Shown: piece by piece, positions 8,818 to 18,091 of the stretch
Layout of the letters: each line of letters begins with the position of its first letter
How positions within the stretch are numbered: position 1 is the first letter of the stretch
DNA from: Gloeomargarita lithophora Alchichica-D10
GTDB taxonomy: Bacteria > Cyanobacteriota > Cyanobacteriia > Gloeomargaritales > Gloeomargaritaceae
Assembly (NCBI RefSeq): GCF_001870225.1
Contig: NZ_CP017675.1
Span: 1,771,257 to 1,835,256 of the forward strand
Reading direction: 5' to 3'
DNA: 64,000 nucleotides
Notes under the pieces: model-generated
The model's database searches: none
The model's input: only the letters and a program-made list of their open reading frames with translations
Told to the model about the DNA's origin: nothing
Made by a program: the position numbers and the translations under genes

Positions 8818-9204
8818 ATGTCTCACTTCAGCACGATTCAAACCAGCCTGCGGCATCGGTTAGCCCTAGAAACCGCCCTGACCCGCTTGAATTATACCTA
8901 TCATGTGGGGACAACTGCCGTGCGGGGTTATCGGGGGCAAACCCAGTCAGCGGAATTGGTTATTCCCCAGGAGAATGGCTATGATATTGGTTTTGTTTGG
9001 GATGGTCAGCAGTACAATTTGGTGGCTGACTTGCAGTACTGGCAACAGCCGTTGAGCGTGGCGGGTTTTATGAAGCAATTGCATCAACAATACGCTTACG
9101 AAGTGGTTGCGACTAACACCCAAAAACAAGGATTCCAGGTGAGCGAATCTCAGAAACTGGCGGATGGTTCCCTGCGGTTGGTGGTACAACGCTGGGCGAG
9201 CTGA
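8818..9204 (+). CDS. ycf35: DUF1257 family protein Ycf35
   Basis: 128 residues from the ATG at 8818 (MSHFSTIQTSLRHRLALETA). This is the Ycf35/DUF1257 family, shared by cyanobacteria and algal plastids. FVWDGQQYNLVADLQYW and FMKQLHQQYAYEVV are typical. Its biochemical role is not established. The gene sits between DUF2997 and a 4Fe-4S ferredoxin, and its TGA overlaps the ferredoxin ATG by one base, so a redox-linked job is plausible but inferred. Confidence 0.88.
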   Translation: MSHFSTIQTSLRHRLALETALTRLNYTYHVGTTAVRGYRGQTQSAELVIPQENGYDIGFVWDGQQYNLVADLQYWQQPLSVAGFMKQLHQQYAYEVVATNTQKQGFQVSESQKLADGSLRLVVQRWAS

Positions 9205-9527
9205 TGGAGCGGACGGGGCGGGAACCGGAATTGGGTGGTCAGTGGCGACAGCGGGCGGTTTATGTGGATGAGGCGGTCTGCATTGGTTGCAAACATTGCG
9301 CCCATGTGGCTCGGAATACGTTTTACATCGAGCCGGACTATGGCCGCTCCCGGGTGGTTGACCAGGATGGTGACCCGGAGTATTTGCTCCAGGAGGCGAT
9401 GGATACCTGTCCGGTTGACTGCATCCATTGGGTAAATTATCAGGAATTGCACCGCTTGGAAACCGCCCAGACTCGGCAAACCCTATTGCCGGTGGGTTTT
9501 CCCGGAGCGGCTCGCCGGGGGCATTAG
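9204..9527 (+). CDS. 4Fe-4S ferredoxin
   Basis: 107 residues. A single cluster site is visible: CIGCKHC near residues 26-32 and the fourth ligand in MDTCPVDCIHW near 70-77. The extra spacing between the third and fourth ligand makes it longer than simple bacterial ferredoxins. It resembles the bacterial-type ferredoxin that sits next to ycf35 in other cyanobacteria. It is a stromal electron carrier whose partner is unknown. It is translationally coupled to ycf35 through TGATG. Confidence 0.88.
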   Translation: MERTGREPELGGQWRQRAVYVDEAVCIGCKHCAHVARNTFYIEPDYGRSRVVDQDGDPEYLLQEAMDTCPVDCIHWVNYQELHRLETAQTRQTLLPVGFPGAARRGH

Positions 9528-9541
9528 TTGGCCTGGATTAA

Positions 9542-10567
9542 CTAGGTACCATTGGCTAGGGCGACTAATTTTTGGAGGTATTGGGCGACCCGTTGTTGAT
9601 CCAGCAGGGTAGCCGTTTGGTGGATGCCCTGCGCCAGGTTTTCTACGGCTCCCAACCGCCAGAGATAAAAACCGGCATTCCAAAGCAGGGCAGTCCTCAA
9701 GGGCACGCATTCCCCCTGAAGTACGGCGGTCATTTGCGTTAGACCGTCAGCGAGAGGGATATTGGCACCGCCCAGACCGTATTCCTGGGGTTTGAGCAAA
9801 AGCCGTTCCCTGCCACCGCACCCGATGATGGCTGTCCGATCCTGGGGGAGGTCACAACTGCCTTCCAAGCCCTTCACGGTGGTAAATTCCGCCACACCCC
9901 GGAGCGTCAAGGCGGTTCGCATCATCTGTTCGGTGGGCGGATGGACAAACCCGCTCATCAGGTGGTAATCGCCTTGGTAGGGCACCCAGAGCAATTCCAG
10001 GGTGGCGATGGGGGGGCGTTTACCGATTTCCCGGCGGTAGGGAACCAGGGCTTCTGCTTGCGGAAAATGGTGGGGTAAATACACGAAACCCAACCCGATG
10101 GTTGCCATGATCCCATGCACTTGGGTCAGGGAATACCGCCGCCAATCCACCCCCAACGCCTGCCACACCGCCACCAGGGGTAGTCCTTCTTTGGTCGGCA
10201 TCCGTTCGCCGCCATGTTGCAACACCGGGAACCCGGCACTGGCTAAAACCAACGCCGTCAGGGGACTCAGGGGCATGGTACGATCCCGGCCATCGTAGGG
10301 CTGGGTCAAAACCACTACGGGCTGAGCAGCGGCAATTTCCGGCAGTTTTGGCCCCCATTCTGCATAGGCATCCAACATCCCCGCCAGTTCCGCCCCCGTG
10401 GGGCGTTTGATCCGATGGGCAATCAAAAAGGCACCCACCTGGGCGGGGGTGGCCTGCTGGGTGAGCATCAGGGTCATGGCTCGGTGCATTTCCGAGCGGG
10501 TCAAATCCTGATGGGTATGGGTGCCACTGCCGACTTTGCGGACAAACTCACGAAATTCCTGGCTCAT
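9542..10567 (-). CDS. TrpD-like anthranilate phosphoribosyltransferase family protein
   Basis: 341 residues with the TrpD/nucleoside phosphorylase fold: an N-terminal helical domain (MTLMLTQQATPAQVGAFLIA) and the phosphoribosyl domain after about residue 80. The canonical catalytic motifs of true TrpD (GTGGD and KHGNR) are altered to PYDGRDRT and QHGGERMP, so it is probably not the tryptophan enzyme. It overlaps the ntcB stop by four bases and therefore belongs to the nitrate regulator transcript. An accessory role in nitrate/nitrite assimilation is suggested by position only. Confidence 0.82.
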   Translation of the reverse strand: MSQEFREFVRKVGSGTHTHQDLTRSEMHRAMTLMLTQQATPAQVGAFLIAHRIKRPTGAELAGMLDAYAEWGPKLPEIAAAQPVVVLTQPYDGRDRTMPLSPLTALVLASAGFPVLQHGGERMPTKEGLPLVAVWQALGVDWRRYSLTQVHGIMATIGLGFVYLPHHFPQAEALVPYRREIGKRPPIATLELLWVPYQGDYHLMSGFVHPPTEQMMRTALTLRGVAEFTTVKGLEGSCDLPQDRTAIIGCGGRERLLLKPQEYGLGGANIPLADGLTQMTAVLQGECVPLRTALLWNAGFYLWRLGAVENLAQGIHQTATLLDQQRVAQYLQKLVALANGT

Positions 10568-11481
10568 AAATGAACGGGCGTAGTCAGTGGTGCAGGATAG
10601 GTACGGAGCAGTTCATAAAAATAGGCAATCGGGGGTAGGTCTAAGCGGTCTTTGCTGGTCACCGCCACCACCTTGCGCCGCCATTGTTCCCCATCCACCA
10701 CCGGGCGAGTGATCAACTGCGGCTCCCGCAGGGCTTCCTGAATCAACCGTTCCGGGAGCAGTGCTACCATCTGACTTTGGCGAATCACCCCCACAAACGC
10801 CTCCGGGGTATTCAATTCTAAGGCCACCGGCACGGTTAATCCATAGCGGGCAAACCCCTTTTCCACCAACCGCCGCATCCCGTACCCATCTTTGAAAACC
10901 ACCTGGGGATAGCGCGCCAAAATCTCCCAGGGCACCACCGGGTACGCCCCCAGGGGATGGTCATGGGTCATAAGAATGCCGACCCCCTCTTCATACATCG
11001 GGTAGGAGACCAATTGCGAGTGCCCCAGCAGGTTGGGATTGTCCATCACCACCGCCACATCCACCAGGCCATCTTTCAACACCTTCAACGCCCGGTCGCT
11101 CCCCAAGGCCGTCACCCGCAACTGCATCCGGGGAAACCGCTGGCACAACCGGGGTAAAAACTGGGGCAAAACGTAGGCCACCACGGAATGAATTGCCGCC
11201 ACACACAATTCCTGTTGTTTGCCCTGGTGCAGGTCACTCAGAGCCAAACCAGCCGCCTGCCACTCCTGCCAGATTTTGCGGGCATGGGACAAAAAGGTTT
11301 CCCCCGCCAAGGTCAACTTCACCTGCGCCGCCCGGTGAAACAACGGCACCCCCAAATCCGCCTCCAAAGACTGCACCTGGCGACTGACCGTCGGCTGACT
11401 CACCCCACAGGTCTGCGCCGCCTTTTGAAAACTCCCGGTTTCCGCCACCACCAAAAATGTCCGCAATTCTTCTAGGCGCAT
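10564..11481 (-). CDS. ntcB: LysR-type nitrite-responsive activator NtcB
   Basis: 305 residues. The N-terminal helix-turn-helix is clear (TGSFQKAAQTCGVSQPTVSR), followed by the LysR effector domain. Stretches such as FKDGYGMRRLVEKGFA and ALGSDRALKVLKDGLVDVAVV match what I recall of NtcB. In cyanobacteria NtcB enhances nirA operon transcription in response to nitrite, on top of NtcA. Its place between narB and the TrpD-like gene supports that assignment. Target sites were not resolved. Confidence 0.88.
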   Translation of the reverse strand: MRLEELRTFLVVAETGSFQKAAQTCGVSQPTVSRQVQSLEADLGVPLFHRAAQVKLTLAGETFLSHARKIWQEWQAAGLALSDLHQGKQQELCVAAIHSVVAYVLPQFLPRLCQRFPRMQLRVTALGSDRALKVLKDGLVDVAVVMDNPNLLGHSQLVSYPMYEEGVGILMTHDHPLGAYPVVPWEILARYPQVVFKDGYGMRRLVEKGFARYGLTVPVALELNTPEAFVGVIRQSQMVALLPERLIQEALREPQLITRPVVDGEQWRRKVVAVTSKDRLDLPPIAYFYELLRTYPAPLTTPVHL

Positions 11482-11561
11482 AGATTGTGCAGTCTCCTCT
11501 TCGCCTTACTTCTGCACTCTACGCAGGGAGTAAATCCCCGTGGTGTTACTTTCGATACGTT

Positions 11562-11990
11562 TTAGCCGGGGGTTTCCAGGCCAAATTCCTGGAGAGCTAG
11601 GGGTAAATTCCGATGGTCATGCCCCGGACGGCTGAGCTTGACCAGGGCAAACCGTTGCAAAAAAGTCAGCCTTTGCCATTGGGACAGGGGAATAACCTGG
11701 GCTAAATCGGGGGGAATTTCCTGGGCATTGAGCCACACCGGGTTGACCAGAATTTCCTTGGCCGTTTGCCCCGTTTGCCCCATCACCCAGGTTTGTAATT
11801 GCTGGATGTATTGCTTTTGTTGCGCCAACGTATCACAGGGCGTATCCACCAACCACTGCCGTTGGTTCAGCGGTAATGCCTGCCAATGGGTGAGTTTGAG
11901 TTTAATCCCGCAGGTGTCCAAACGGTAACGCACTACCATCGGAATACATTGCCAATTGCCGACAAAATCCCGTTCAAATTCAAAAACCAT
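11562..11990 (-). CDS. Nitrate reductase associated protein
   Basis: 142 residues from the ATG at 11990 ([20 protein letters not shown]), inside the last codons of narB. The pattern [21 protein letters not shown] and [16 protein letters not shown] matches the family annotated as nitrate reductase associated protein, found beside narB in cyanobacteria. Its role is not defined; assembly or stability of the reductase is inferred. The narB overlap implies coupled translation. Confidence 0.85.
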   Translation of the reverse strand: MVFEFERDFVGNWQCIPMVVRYRLDTCGIKLKLTHWQALPLNQRQWLVDTPCDTLAQQKQYIQQLQTWVMGQTGQTAKEILVNPVWLNAQEIPPDLAQVIPLSQWQRLTFLQRFALVKLSRPGHDHRNLPLALQEFGLETPG

Positions 11991-14103
11991 CGGCTGGCTC
12001 CGGTTCAATCCGCACCGCACAGGCTTTCAACTCCGGTTGCCGGGAAACGGGACAACTTTGGGGATGGGTGAGGTTGTTCGCCGCCATCTGTTCCCCCCAC
12101 AACGCCCCCCAGTGCATCGGCAAAAACACCGTGCCCAGCCGCATTTGTTCCCCCACAGTGGCCTTGACCCGCACCTGCCCCCGCCGGGAAATCACCCGCA
12201 CCCAATCCCCGGTCGTGATGGCTAATTTGTAGGCATCCTGGGGATGGATTTCGAGCCGCGGTTCCGGGTGCATTTTTTGGATTTTGGCAATCCGACCGGT
12301 GCGGGTCTGCGTGTGCCAATGCCCGTAATAACGTCCCGTGGTCAGCACAAAAGGGAAATCCCCATCCGGTGGCTCTGCCAAACCTTGGCTGGCAATGGCG
12401 GCAAATCTGGCCTTACCGTCGGGGGTGGCAAATTTTTTGTCCAAGTACAAACGCTTGACATTAACCGCTTCAGTATCATCGGTTCCCAGGGGACAAGGCC
12501 AAGTGATTGGTCCCAATTGCGCCAGCCGTTCGTGGCTCAAACCGCTATAGTCACAGCCCCGCCCCTGGGTTAATTGGACAAATTCAGCGAACACCTCAGC
12601 TGCACTGGTGAAATTAAATTGCGCCGTAAACCCCAATCTGCGTCCCACCTCCGCAAAAATTTCCCAATCCCCCCGGGCAGTCCCTGGCGGTGGCAAAAAC
12701 TGGGGACAAAGGGTAACCCGGCGTTCCGAATTGGTCATGGTGCCGGTTTTTTCCCCCCACTGCGCCGCCGGTAAGAGCAGATGGGCGTACTCAGTCGTTT
12801 CCGTCGGGGCATAGGCATCCTGCACCACGGTAAAAGGACTCCGGCGTAAGGCCGCCTGCACCCGGGTCAAATCCGGCATACTCACCAGGGGATTGGTGGC
12901 CACAATCCACAAACAATGCACCTGGTTTTGCTCTAAACCGGTGATCATTTCCCACATGCTGCGCCCAGATTTTGAGGCAATACTGCCCGGTGGCAAGCCC
13001 CAAAAATGTTCAATTTCCCCACGATGTTGGGGGTTCTCAATCTGGCGATAGCCGGGGAGCAAATGGGCTAACCCACCGGTTTCCCTGCCCCCCATCGCAT
13101 TCGGTTGTCCCGTCAGCGAAAAAGGGCCACAACCCGGACGACCAATTTGCCCCGTGAGCAGATGTAAATCCATCAAACTACGGGCTTTTGCCGTCCCTTC
13201 CGCAGATTGATTGATCCCCATAGACCACAGGGATAAAACTCGTTTTGATTCCCCCCACCACTGCGCCGCCTGCTGAAGTTGGTCAATGGTAATTCCACAG
13301 CGTTGGGCAACCCGTTCCGGGATGTAATGTTGGATCACCTGCACATAGTCTGTAAAACCCTGGGTGTGGTGGTGAATAAATGCCTGGTCTATGCTGTCCG
13401 ATTGCCATAGCAAATGCCCAATGCCATGCAATAAATCAATATCCGTTCCCGGTGCAATCGCTAAATGCAAATCCGCCACCTCTGCCGTAGCGGTACAGCG
13501 GGGGTCAACCACAATTAATTTCACCTGGGGATTGCGCTTGTGATGTTGCCGCAAACGATTAAAAACAATCGGATGACAGGCCGCCGTATTGGTGCCAATC
13601 AAAAAAGCACAATCGGTCAATTCCAAATCCTCATAACAGCAGGGCGGTCCATCACTCCCCAAACTGGCCTGATAAGCCGCTACCGCCGAAGACATACACA
13701 TCCGGGAATTGGTATCGAAATTATTGGTGCCTAAACACCCTTTGGCTAATTTTTGTGCCACATAATAATCCTCGGTTTGCAATTGCCCAGAGCCATAAAA
13801 ACAAATGGCATCACCCCCATATTTTTGCCGCACCCAGGCTAATTGTTTCACCAGAATATCCAACGCCTGTTCCCAAGTAATCATCTGAAATTCATCGGTT
13901 AATTTCTGTCGCCATTGGGGCTGGGTCAAACGATTCACCCCCAGACTTTCGAGGATGGTCGCCCCTTTGACGCACACCAAGCCCAAACTGGACGGATGCG
14001 CCCGGTCACCCCGCATTTTGTAGGTGCCGTTGGCCTGGGGAACCGCCTCCAACCCACAGCCCACCCCGCAGTACGAACATAAGGTACGAACCATTGGATT
14101 CAC
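11980..14103 (-). CDS. narB: Ferredoxin-nitrate reductase NarB
   Basis: 707 residues, molybdopterin oxidoreductase family. The N-terminal 4Fe-4S motif is CSYCGVGC with the fourth Cys in GLVCVKG. Molybdenum-pterin stretches include [19 protein letters not shown] and [12 protein letters not shown], and the C-terminal domain has [18 protein letters not shown]. It reduces nitrate to nitrite with electrons from ferredoxin, in the cytoplasm. The GTG at 14103 was chosen because AGGAAG lies eleven bases upstream; an ATG three codons later is the alternative. It is divergent from nirA across a 241-bp regulatory gap. Confidence 0.95.
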   Translation of the reverse strand: MNPMVRTLCSYCGVGCGLEAVPQANGTYKMRGDRAHPSSLGLVCVKGATILESLGVNRLTQPQWRQKLTDEFQMITWEQALDILVKQLAWVRQKYGGDAICFYGSGQLQTEDYYVAQKLAKGCLGTNNFDTNSRMCMSSAVAAYQASLGSDGPPCCYEDLELTDCAFLIGTNTAACHPIVFNRLRQHHKRNPQVKLIVVDPRCTATAEVADLHLAIAPGTDIDLLHGIGHLLWQSDSIDQAFIHHHTQGFTDYVQVIQHYIPERVAQRCGITIDQLQQAAQWWGESKRVLSLWSMGINQSAEGTAKARSLMDLHLLTGQIGRPGCGPFSLTGQPNAMGGRETGGLAHLLPGYRQIENPQHRGEIEHFWGLPPGSIASKSGRSMWEMITGLEQNQVHCLWIVATNPLVSMPDLTRVQAALRRSPFTVVQDAYAPTETTEYAHLLLPAAQWGEKTGTMTNSERRVTLCPQFLPPPGTARGDWEIFAEVGRRLGFTAQFNFTSAAEVFAEFVQLTQGRGCDYSGLSHERLAQLGPITWPCPLGTDDTEAVNVKRLYLDKKFATPDGKARFAAIASQGLAEPPDGDFPFVLTTGRYYGHWHTQTRTGRIAKIQKMHPEPRLEIHPQDAYKLAITTGDWVRVISRRGQVRVKATVGEQMRLGTVFLPMHWGALWGEQMAANNLTHPQSCPVSRQPELKACAVRIEPEPADGF

Positions 14104-14155
14104 TATTGCTTTAACTTCCTACAACCTAATCGTTTTACCCCTGTTCAGGGCAATA

Positions 14156-14161
14156 ATTATA
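14156..14161 (-). promoter_or_regulatory. Candidate -10 box for narB
   Basis: A perfect TATAAT on the minus strand about 50 bp upstream of the narB start. No -35 is evident. A near-NtcA site (GTA-N8-TAG) lies at 14188-14201, with a spacing to the -10 slightly longer than usual. This suggests NtcA-linked narB transcription but is weak. Confidence 0.4.
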
Positions 14162-14271
14162 CAGAAACCGTATAAAGAACTTACGCTCTATAAACTGGTA
14201 CCCGCAAAAATTCCCCGTCCAGAAGAACCCGTATAAAAACAATACAGTATGCGTATTATTTATAAAATTTT

Positions 14272-14314
14272 GTAACAAAGGCTACGATTTGGCCGAGGAC
14301 AAGCTGGTTATGCT
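14272..14314 (+). promoter_or_regulatory. NtcA-activated promoter of the nirA operon
   Basis: GTAACAAAGGCTAC at 14272-14285 is an exact GTA-N8-TAC NtcA site. TATGCT at 14309-14314 fits the TA-N3-T -10 box, 23 bases downstream, which is the spacing known for class II NtcA-dependent promoters. The nirA ATG follows 30 bases later. Nitrogen-status control of the whole rightward operon is expected. Confidence 0.85.
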
Positions 14315-14344
14315 GGCGGAAACAGACAACCTTCTGAAACGAAT

Positions 14345-15934
14345 ATGGCGAACAAAATTGAAATGATCAAAACGGCCAAGGATGGGTTGGCAGTGCGGGA
14401 GGAGCTAGAGGAATTTGTGCGTCGGGGTTGGGAGCATATTGATCGGGAAGATTTGGAACATCGTTTGAAGTGGGTGGGGATTTTTTTTCGCAAGAGTACC
14501 CCCGGCAAATTTATGTTGCGGTTGCGGGTACCCCAGGGGATTTTAACCGCCGCCCAGATGCAGGTATTGGCGCAGATTTTAGCCGATTGTGAAGCCGATG
14601 GGGTGGGGGATATTACCACCCGCCAAAACATTCAACTGAGGGGCATTGATTTCGCGAATATTCCCCACATTTTTCAAGCCTTGGAGCAGGTGGGTTTAAC
14701 CAGTGTGCAATCGGGTATGGATAATGTGCGAAACATCACCAGTTCCCCTTTGGCAGGTCTTGACCCGGATGAATTATATGACACCCGTTCCCTAGTACAA
14801 GAAGTACAGGATATGATTACTAACGGGGGCAAAGGCAATCCAGAATTCACCAATTTACCCCGCAAATTTAACATTGCTATTAATGGCTGTCGGGATAATT
14901 CCACCCATGCGGAAATCAATGATTTGGCCTTTATTCCTGCCTACGAGCAAAGCAATCCCAACTTAACCTTTGGCTTTAACATTTTAGTCGGCGGTTTTTT
15001 CTCCAGCAAACGGGTAGCAACGGCCATTCCTTTGGATGCCTGGGTTACCCCTGCCCAAGTTGTAGAAGTCTGTCGGGCGATATTGCGGGTATTTCGGGAT
15101 CACGGCCTGCGGGAAAACCGGCAACAATCCCGGCTCATGTGGCTCATTGATGCCTGGGGAATGGCAAAATTTCGGGCGGAAGTGATGGCTCAGTTGGGGT
15201 ATGATTTGCCCCCCGCCGCTCCCCAGGATGAAATGCGGTGGCCGAAGCAGGATCATTTAGGATTGCATCCCCAAAAACAATCGGGATTATACTACGCCGG
15301 TTTGCATATCCCCGTGGGGCGGATTTCAGCGGAAGATATGTTTGAATTTGCCCGTTTAGCCAACCAATACGGCCAGGGTGAACTTCGTTTAACCGTGGAG
15401 CAAAACCTGATTATTCCCCACATTACTGATGCCAAAATCCCTAGTTTTCTTCAGGAGTCGATTCTCCAAAAATTTCCCTTACAACCTACTTTATTGATGC
15501 GGGGATTGGTTTCCTGTACTGGCAATCAATTTTGCAATCTTGCCATTATTGAAACTAAAAATCGAGCCGTGGATTTAGTCAGCGAATTAGAGACTCTTCT
15601 GCAATTGAAGCAACCCATTCGCATTCATTGGAGCGGCTGTCCCAATTCCTGCGGTCAACCCCAGGTGGGAGATATTGGTTTTATCGGTTGTAAAGCCAAG
15701 AAAAATGGTAAACCCGTGGATGGGGTAGATATTTATCTAGGGGGGAAAGTCGGTCATGAAGCAACCCTTGGAAATTGTGTGAGAAAAGGGGTTCCGTGTG
15801 AGGATTTGAAATGGACTTTGGTAGATTTAATGATCCGCCATTTTGAGGCAATACCCCGTCCTGGTGTCATCTTTGAATCGGCGGGGACAAATGGGGAAAA
15901 ATACCCCCTCTCTTCCCCAACTTCCGTAGTTTAG
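14345..15934 (+). CDS. nirA: Ferredoxin-nitrite reductase NirA
   Basis: 529 residues. Two ferredoxin-like/siroheme domains are recognisable (DITTRQNIQLRGI and the later GELRLTVEQNLIIPHI). The siroheme/4Fe-4S ligands are in SCTGNQFCNLA and SGCPNSCGQP. It performs the six-electron reduction of nitrite to ammonium using reduced ferredoxin. Length is normal for the compact cyanobacterial enzyme. It leads an operon with the nitrate transporter, 23 bp before nrtA. Confidence 0.96.
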   Translation: MANKIEMIKTAKDGLAVREELEEFVRRGWEHIDREDLEHRLKWVGIFFRKSTPGKFMLRLRVPQGILTAAQMQVLAQILADCEADGVGDITTRQNIQLRGIDFANIPHIFQALEQVGLTSVQSGMDNVRNITSSPLAGLDPDELYDTRSLVQEVQDMITNGGKGNPEFTNLPRKFNIAINGCRDNSTHAEINDLAFIPAYEQSNPNLTFGFNILVGGFFSSKRVATAIPLDAWVTPAQVVEVCRAILRVFRDHGLRENRQQSRLMWLIDAWGMAKFRAEVMAQLGYDLPPAAPQDEMRWPKQDHLGLHPQKQSGLYYAGLHIPVGRISAEDMFEFARLANQYGQGELRLTVEQNLIIPHITDAKIPSFLQESILQKFPLQPTLLMRGLVSCTGNQFCNLAIIETKNRAVDLVSELETLLQLKQPIRIHWSGCPNSCGQPQVGDIGFIGCKAKKNGKPVDGVDIYLGGKVGHEATLGNCVRKGVPCEDLKWTLVDLMIRHFEAIPRPGVIFESAGTNGEKYPLSSPTSVV

Positions 15935-15957
15935 TTTTACTCATTTTTGGAGATATT

Positions 15958-17262
15958 ATGTCCCATTCTCGTCGTTCATTTTTAACTACTGCTGGTTTGA
16001 CTGCGGTTGGCACGTTAGCTCTGCACGGATGCCAACCTTCAGAGACTGAATCCACCCCCACCATCAGTCCCGCAACCAGTGCTGTTTCTGGGCTGGAAAC
16101 CACCACAGTTAAACTCGGTTTTATCCCCCTCACGGATGCCGCACCCCTGATTATTGCCAAAGTGAAAGGCTACTTTGATAAGCATGGATTAACCGGTGCC
16201 GAAGTGATTAAACAGGCATCCTGGGGTACGACTAGGGACAACTTAGTTTTGGGTTCATCGGGCGGCGGCATTGATGGGGGTCATATTCTCTCACCCATGC
16301 CCTATTTGATCAGTGAAGGCGTGGTAACCAATGGCAAAAAAGTTCCCATGTATATTCTGGCGCGCTTGAATACCAACGGCCAAGGAATTCAATTGTCTAA
16401 CGACTATTTGGACTTGAAAGTTGACTTGGATGCCACGCCTTTGAAGGAAATTCTAAAACGCAAAAAAAGCGAAGGAAAAGAGGTGAAAGTCGCCATGACT
16501 TTTCCCGGTGGCACCCATGATTTATGGATACGTTATTGGCTGGCAGCGGCGGGCATTGACCCCAATCAAGATGTATCTACCATTGTCGTTCCTCCTCCGC
16601 AAATGGTGGCCAACGTTAAAGTCGGCAATATGGAATCGTTCTGCGTAGGAGAACCCTGGCCTTTGCAAACCCTGAATCAAAAAATTGGCTACAGTGCAAT
16701 TACCACCGGAGAATTTTGGAAAAACCATCCCGAAAAAGCCCTGGGGTTACGGTCAGATTGGGTAGATAAACACCCTAAGGCGACCCAGGCGTTACTCCAG
16801 GCGGTTTTAGAGGCACAAATCTGGTGTGACCAAGATGAAAACAAACAGGAAATGTGCGAAATTATTAGCCAACCGGAATGGGTGAAAGCACCCGTGGCTG
16901 ATATTATTGACCGCTCGATGGGCAAATTCAATTTGGGGGTGCGGCAATTTGAGAGTCAAGACCTGATGCAAAAGTATTGGCGAGATGCGGCTTCCTATCC
17001 ATTTAAGAGCCATGACCTGTGGTTTTTAACGGAAAATATCCGCTGGGGTTATCTCCCCCCCAACACGGATACCAAAGCTCTGGTCAATCGGGTCAATCGG
17101 GAGGATTTGTGGCGAGCGGCGGCCAAAACCATCGGTCAAGAAGCGGCGATTCCCAAATCCCCATCAAGAGGTATCGAAACCTTCTTTGACCAGGTGCAAT
17201 TTGACCCAGAAAATCCCCAAAAATATCTGGATAGTCTCAAAATCAAATCCCTTAAATCCTAG
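15958..17262 (+). CDS. nrtA: Nitrate/nitrite ABC transporter binding lipoprotein NrtA
   Basis: 434 residues. The N-terminus has a twin-Arg motif (HSRRSFLTT) and a lipobox (LHGC), so it is exported and anchored outside the inner membrane. The mature domain starts TTVKLGFIPLTDAAPLIIAK, typical of NrtA/CmpA, with CVGEPWPLQ later. It captures nitrate or nitrite for the NrtB channel. Placement between nirA and nrtB favours nitrate over bicarbonate (CmpA). Confidence 0.95.
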   Translation: MSHSRRSFLTTAGLTAVGTLALHGCQPSETESTPTISPATSAVSGLETTTVKLGFIPLTDAAPLIIAKVKGYFDKHGLTGAEVIKQASWGTTRDNLVLGSSGGGIDGGHILSPMPYLISEGVVTNGKKVPMYILARLNTNGQGIQLSNDYLDLKVDLDATPLKEILKRKKSEGKEVKVAMTFPGGTHDLWIRYWLAAAGIDPNQDVSTIVVPPPQMVANVKVGNMESFCVGEPWPLQTLNQKIGYSAITTGEFWKNHPEKALGLRSDWVDKHPKATQALLQAVLEAQIWCDQDENKQEMCEIISQPEWVKAPVADIIDRSMGKFNLGVRQFESQDLMQKYWRDAASYPFKSHDLWFLTENIRWGYLPPNTDTKALVNRVNREDLWRAAAKTIGQEAAIPKSPSRGIETFFDQVQFDPENPQKYLDSLKIKSLKS

Positions 17263-17272
17263 GAGTTAAAAA

Positions 17273-18082
17273 ATGGCAACCACAATGGGATTTTCCCCAC
17301 GTCATTCCTGGCAAAAGTATTTACCCATGCTTCTGCCACCTTTAGTGATACTGGTCGTGATTTTGGTACTTTGGCAAATTCTGTGCTCTGGGGCAAATCC
17401 ACGTTTACCGGCACCAACCACAATTATCAAAGAATCTTGGCACCTCATTGTTAATCCGTTTTTTGATAAGGGTGGCACCAATAAGGGCTTGGGCTTGCAG
17501 GTACTTCAAAGTTTGCGCCGGGTTGCTATCGGCTATCTATTGTCTGCAATTGTGGGTATAGCTGTTGGTATTTTGGTGGGCACTAATCAACTGCTGAATC
17601 GGGGATTTGATCCATTTTTTCAAGTCTTAAGAACCGTGCCACCTCTGGCTTGGTTACCCATTGCTCTGGCGGGGTTTCAACAAGCAGAAATTTCAGCAAT
17701 TTTCGTTATCTTTATTACCGCAATCTGGCCAATTTTAATTAACACAACGGTCGGGGTACAGCAAGTCCCTCAGGATTATCGTAATGTCGCTCGCATTTTA
17801 CGCTTGAATCGCTGGGAATACTTCTGGACAATTTTGCTCCCAGCGGCGGCACCCTACATTTTTACGGGGATGCGGATCGCGGCTGGACTTTCCTGGTTAG
17901 CAATTGTCGCCGCTGAAATGCTGACCGGCGGTGTGGGGATTGGGTTCTTTATTTGGGATGCCTGGAATAGCTCTCGGATTACCGATATTGTCGTCGCCCT
18001 ATTATATGTGGGCATTGTCGGTTTATTACTCGACCGTTTGGTCTTTTACACCAGCAAACTTGTCGTTCAATCTGAGGAGTAG
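17273..18082 (+). CDS. nrtB: Nitrate ABC transporter permease NrtB
   Basis: 269 residues with about six membrane helices. The binding-protein-dependent permease loop (EAA-like) is at VARILRLNRWEYFWTILLPA. PAPTTIIKESWHL near the N-terminus and LRTVPPLAWLPIALAGF are typical of the nitrate/taurine-type permeases. It forms the membrane channel energised by NrtC and NrtD. It begins 10 bp after nrtA. Confidence 0.95.
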   Translation: MATTMGFSPRHSWQKYLPMLLPPLVILVVILVLWQILCSGANPRLPAPTTIIKESWHLIVNPFFDKGGTNKGLGLQVLQSLRRVAIGYLLSAIVGIAVGILVGTNQLLNRGFDPFFQVLRTVPPLAWLPIALAGFQQAEISAIFVIFITAIWPILINTTVGVQQVPQDYRNVARILRLNRWEYFWTILLPAAAPYIFTGMRIAAGLSWLAIVAAEMLTGGVGIGFFIWDAWNSSRITDIVVALLYVGIVGLLLDRLVFYTSKLVVQSEE

Positions 18083-18091
18083 AACATCACC

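Noticed and set aside
14168-14235. GTATAAAGAACTTAC and GTATAAAAACAATAC as further NtcA sites
   Set aside because: Spacing is nine, not eight, bases between GTA and TAC.
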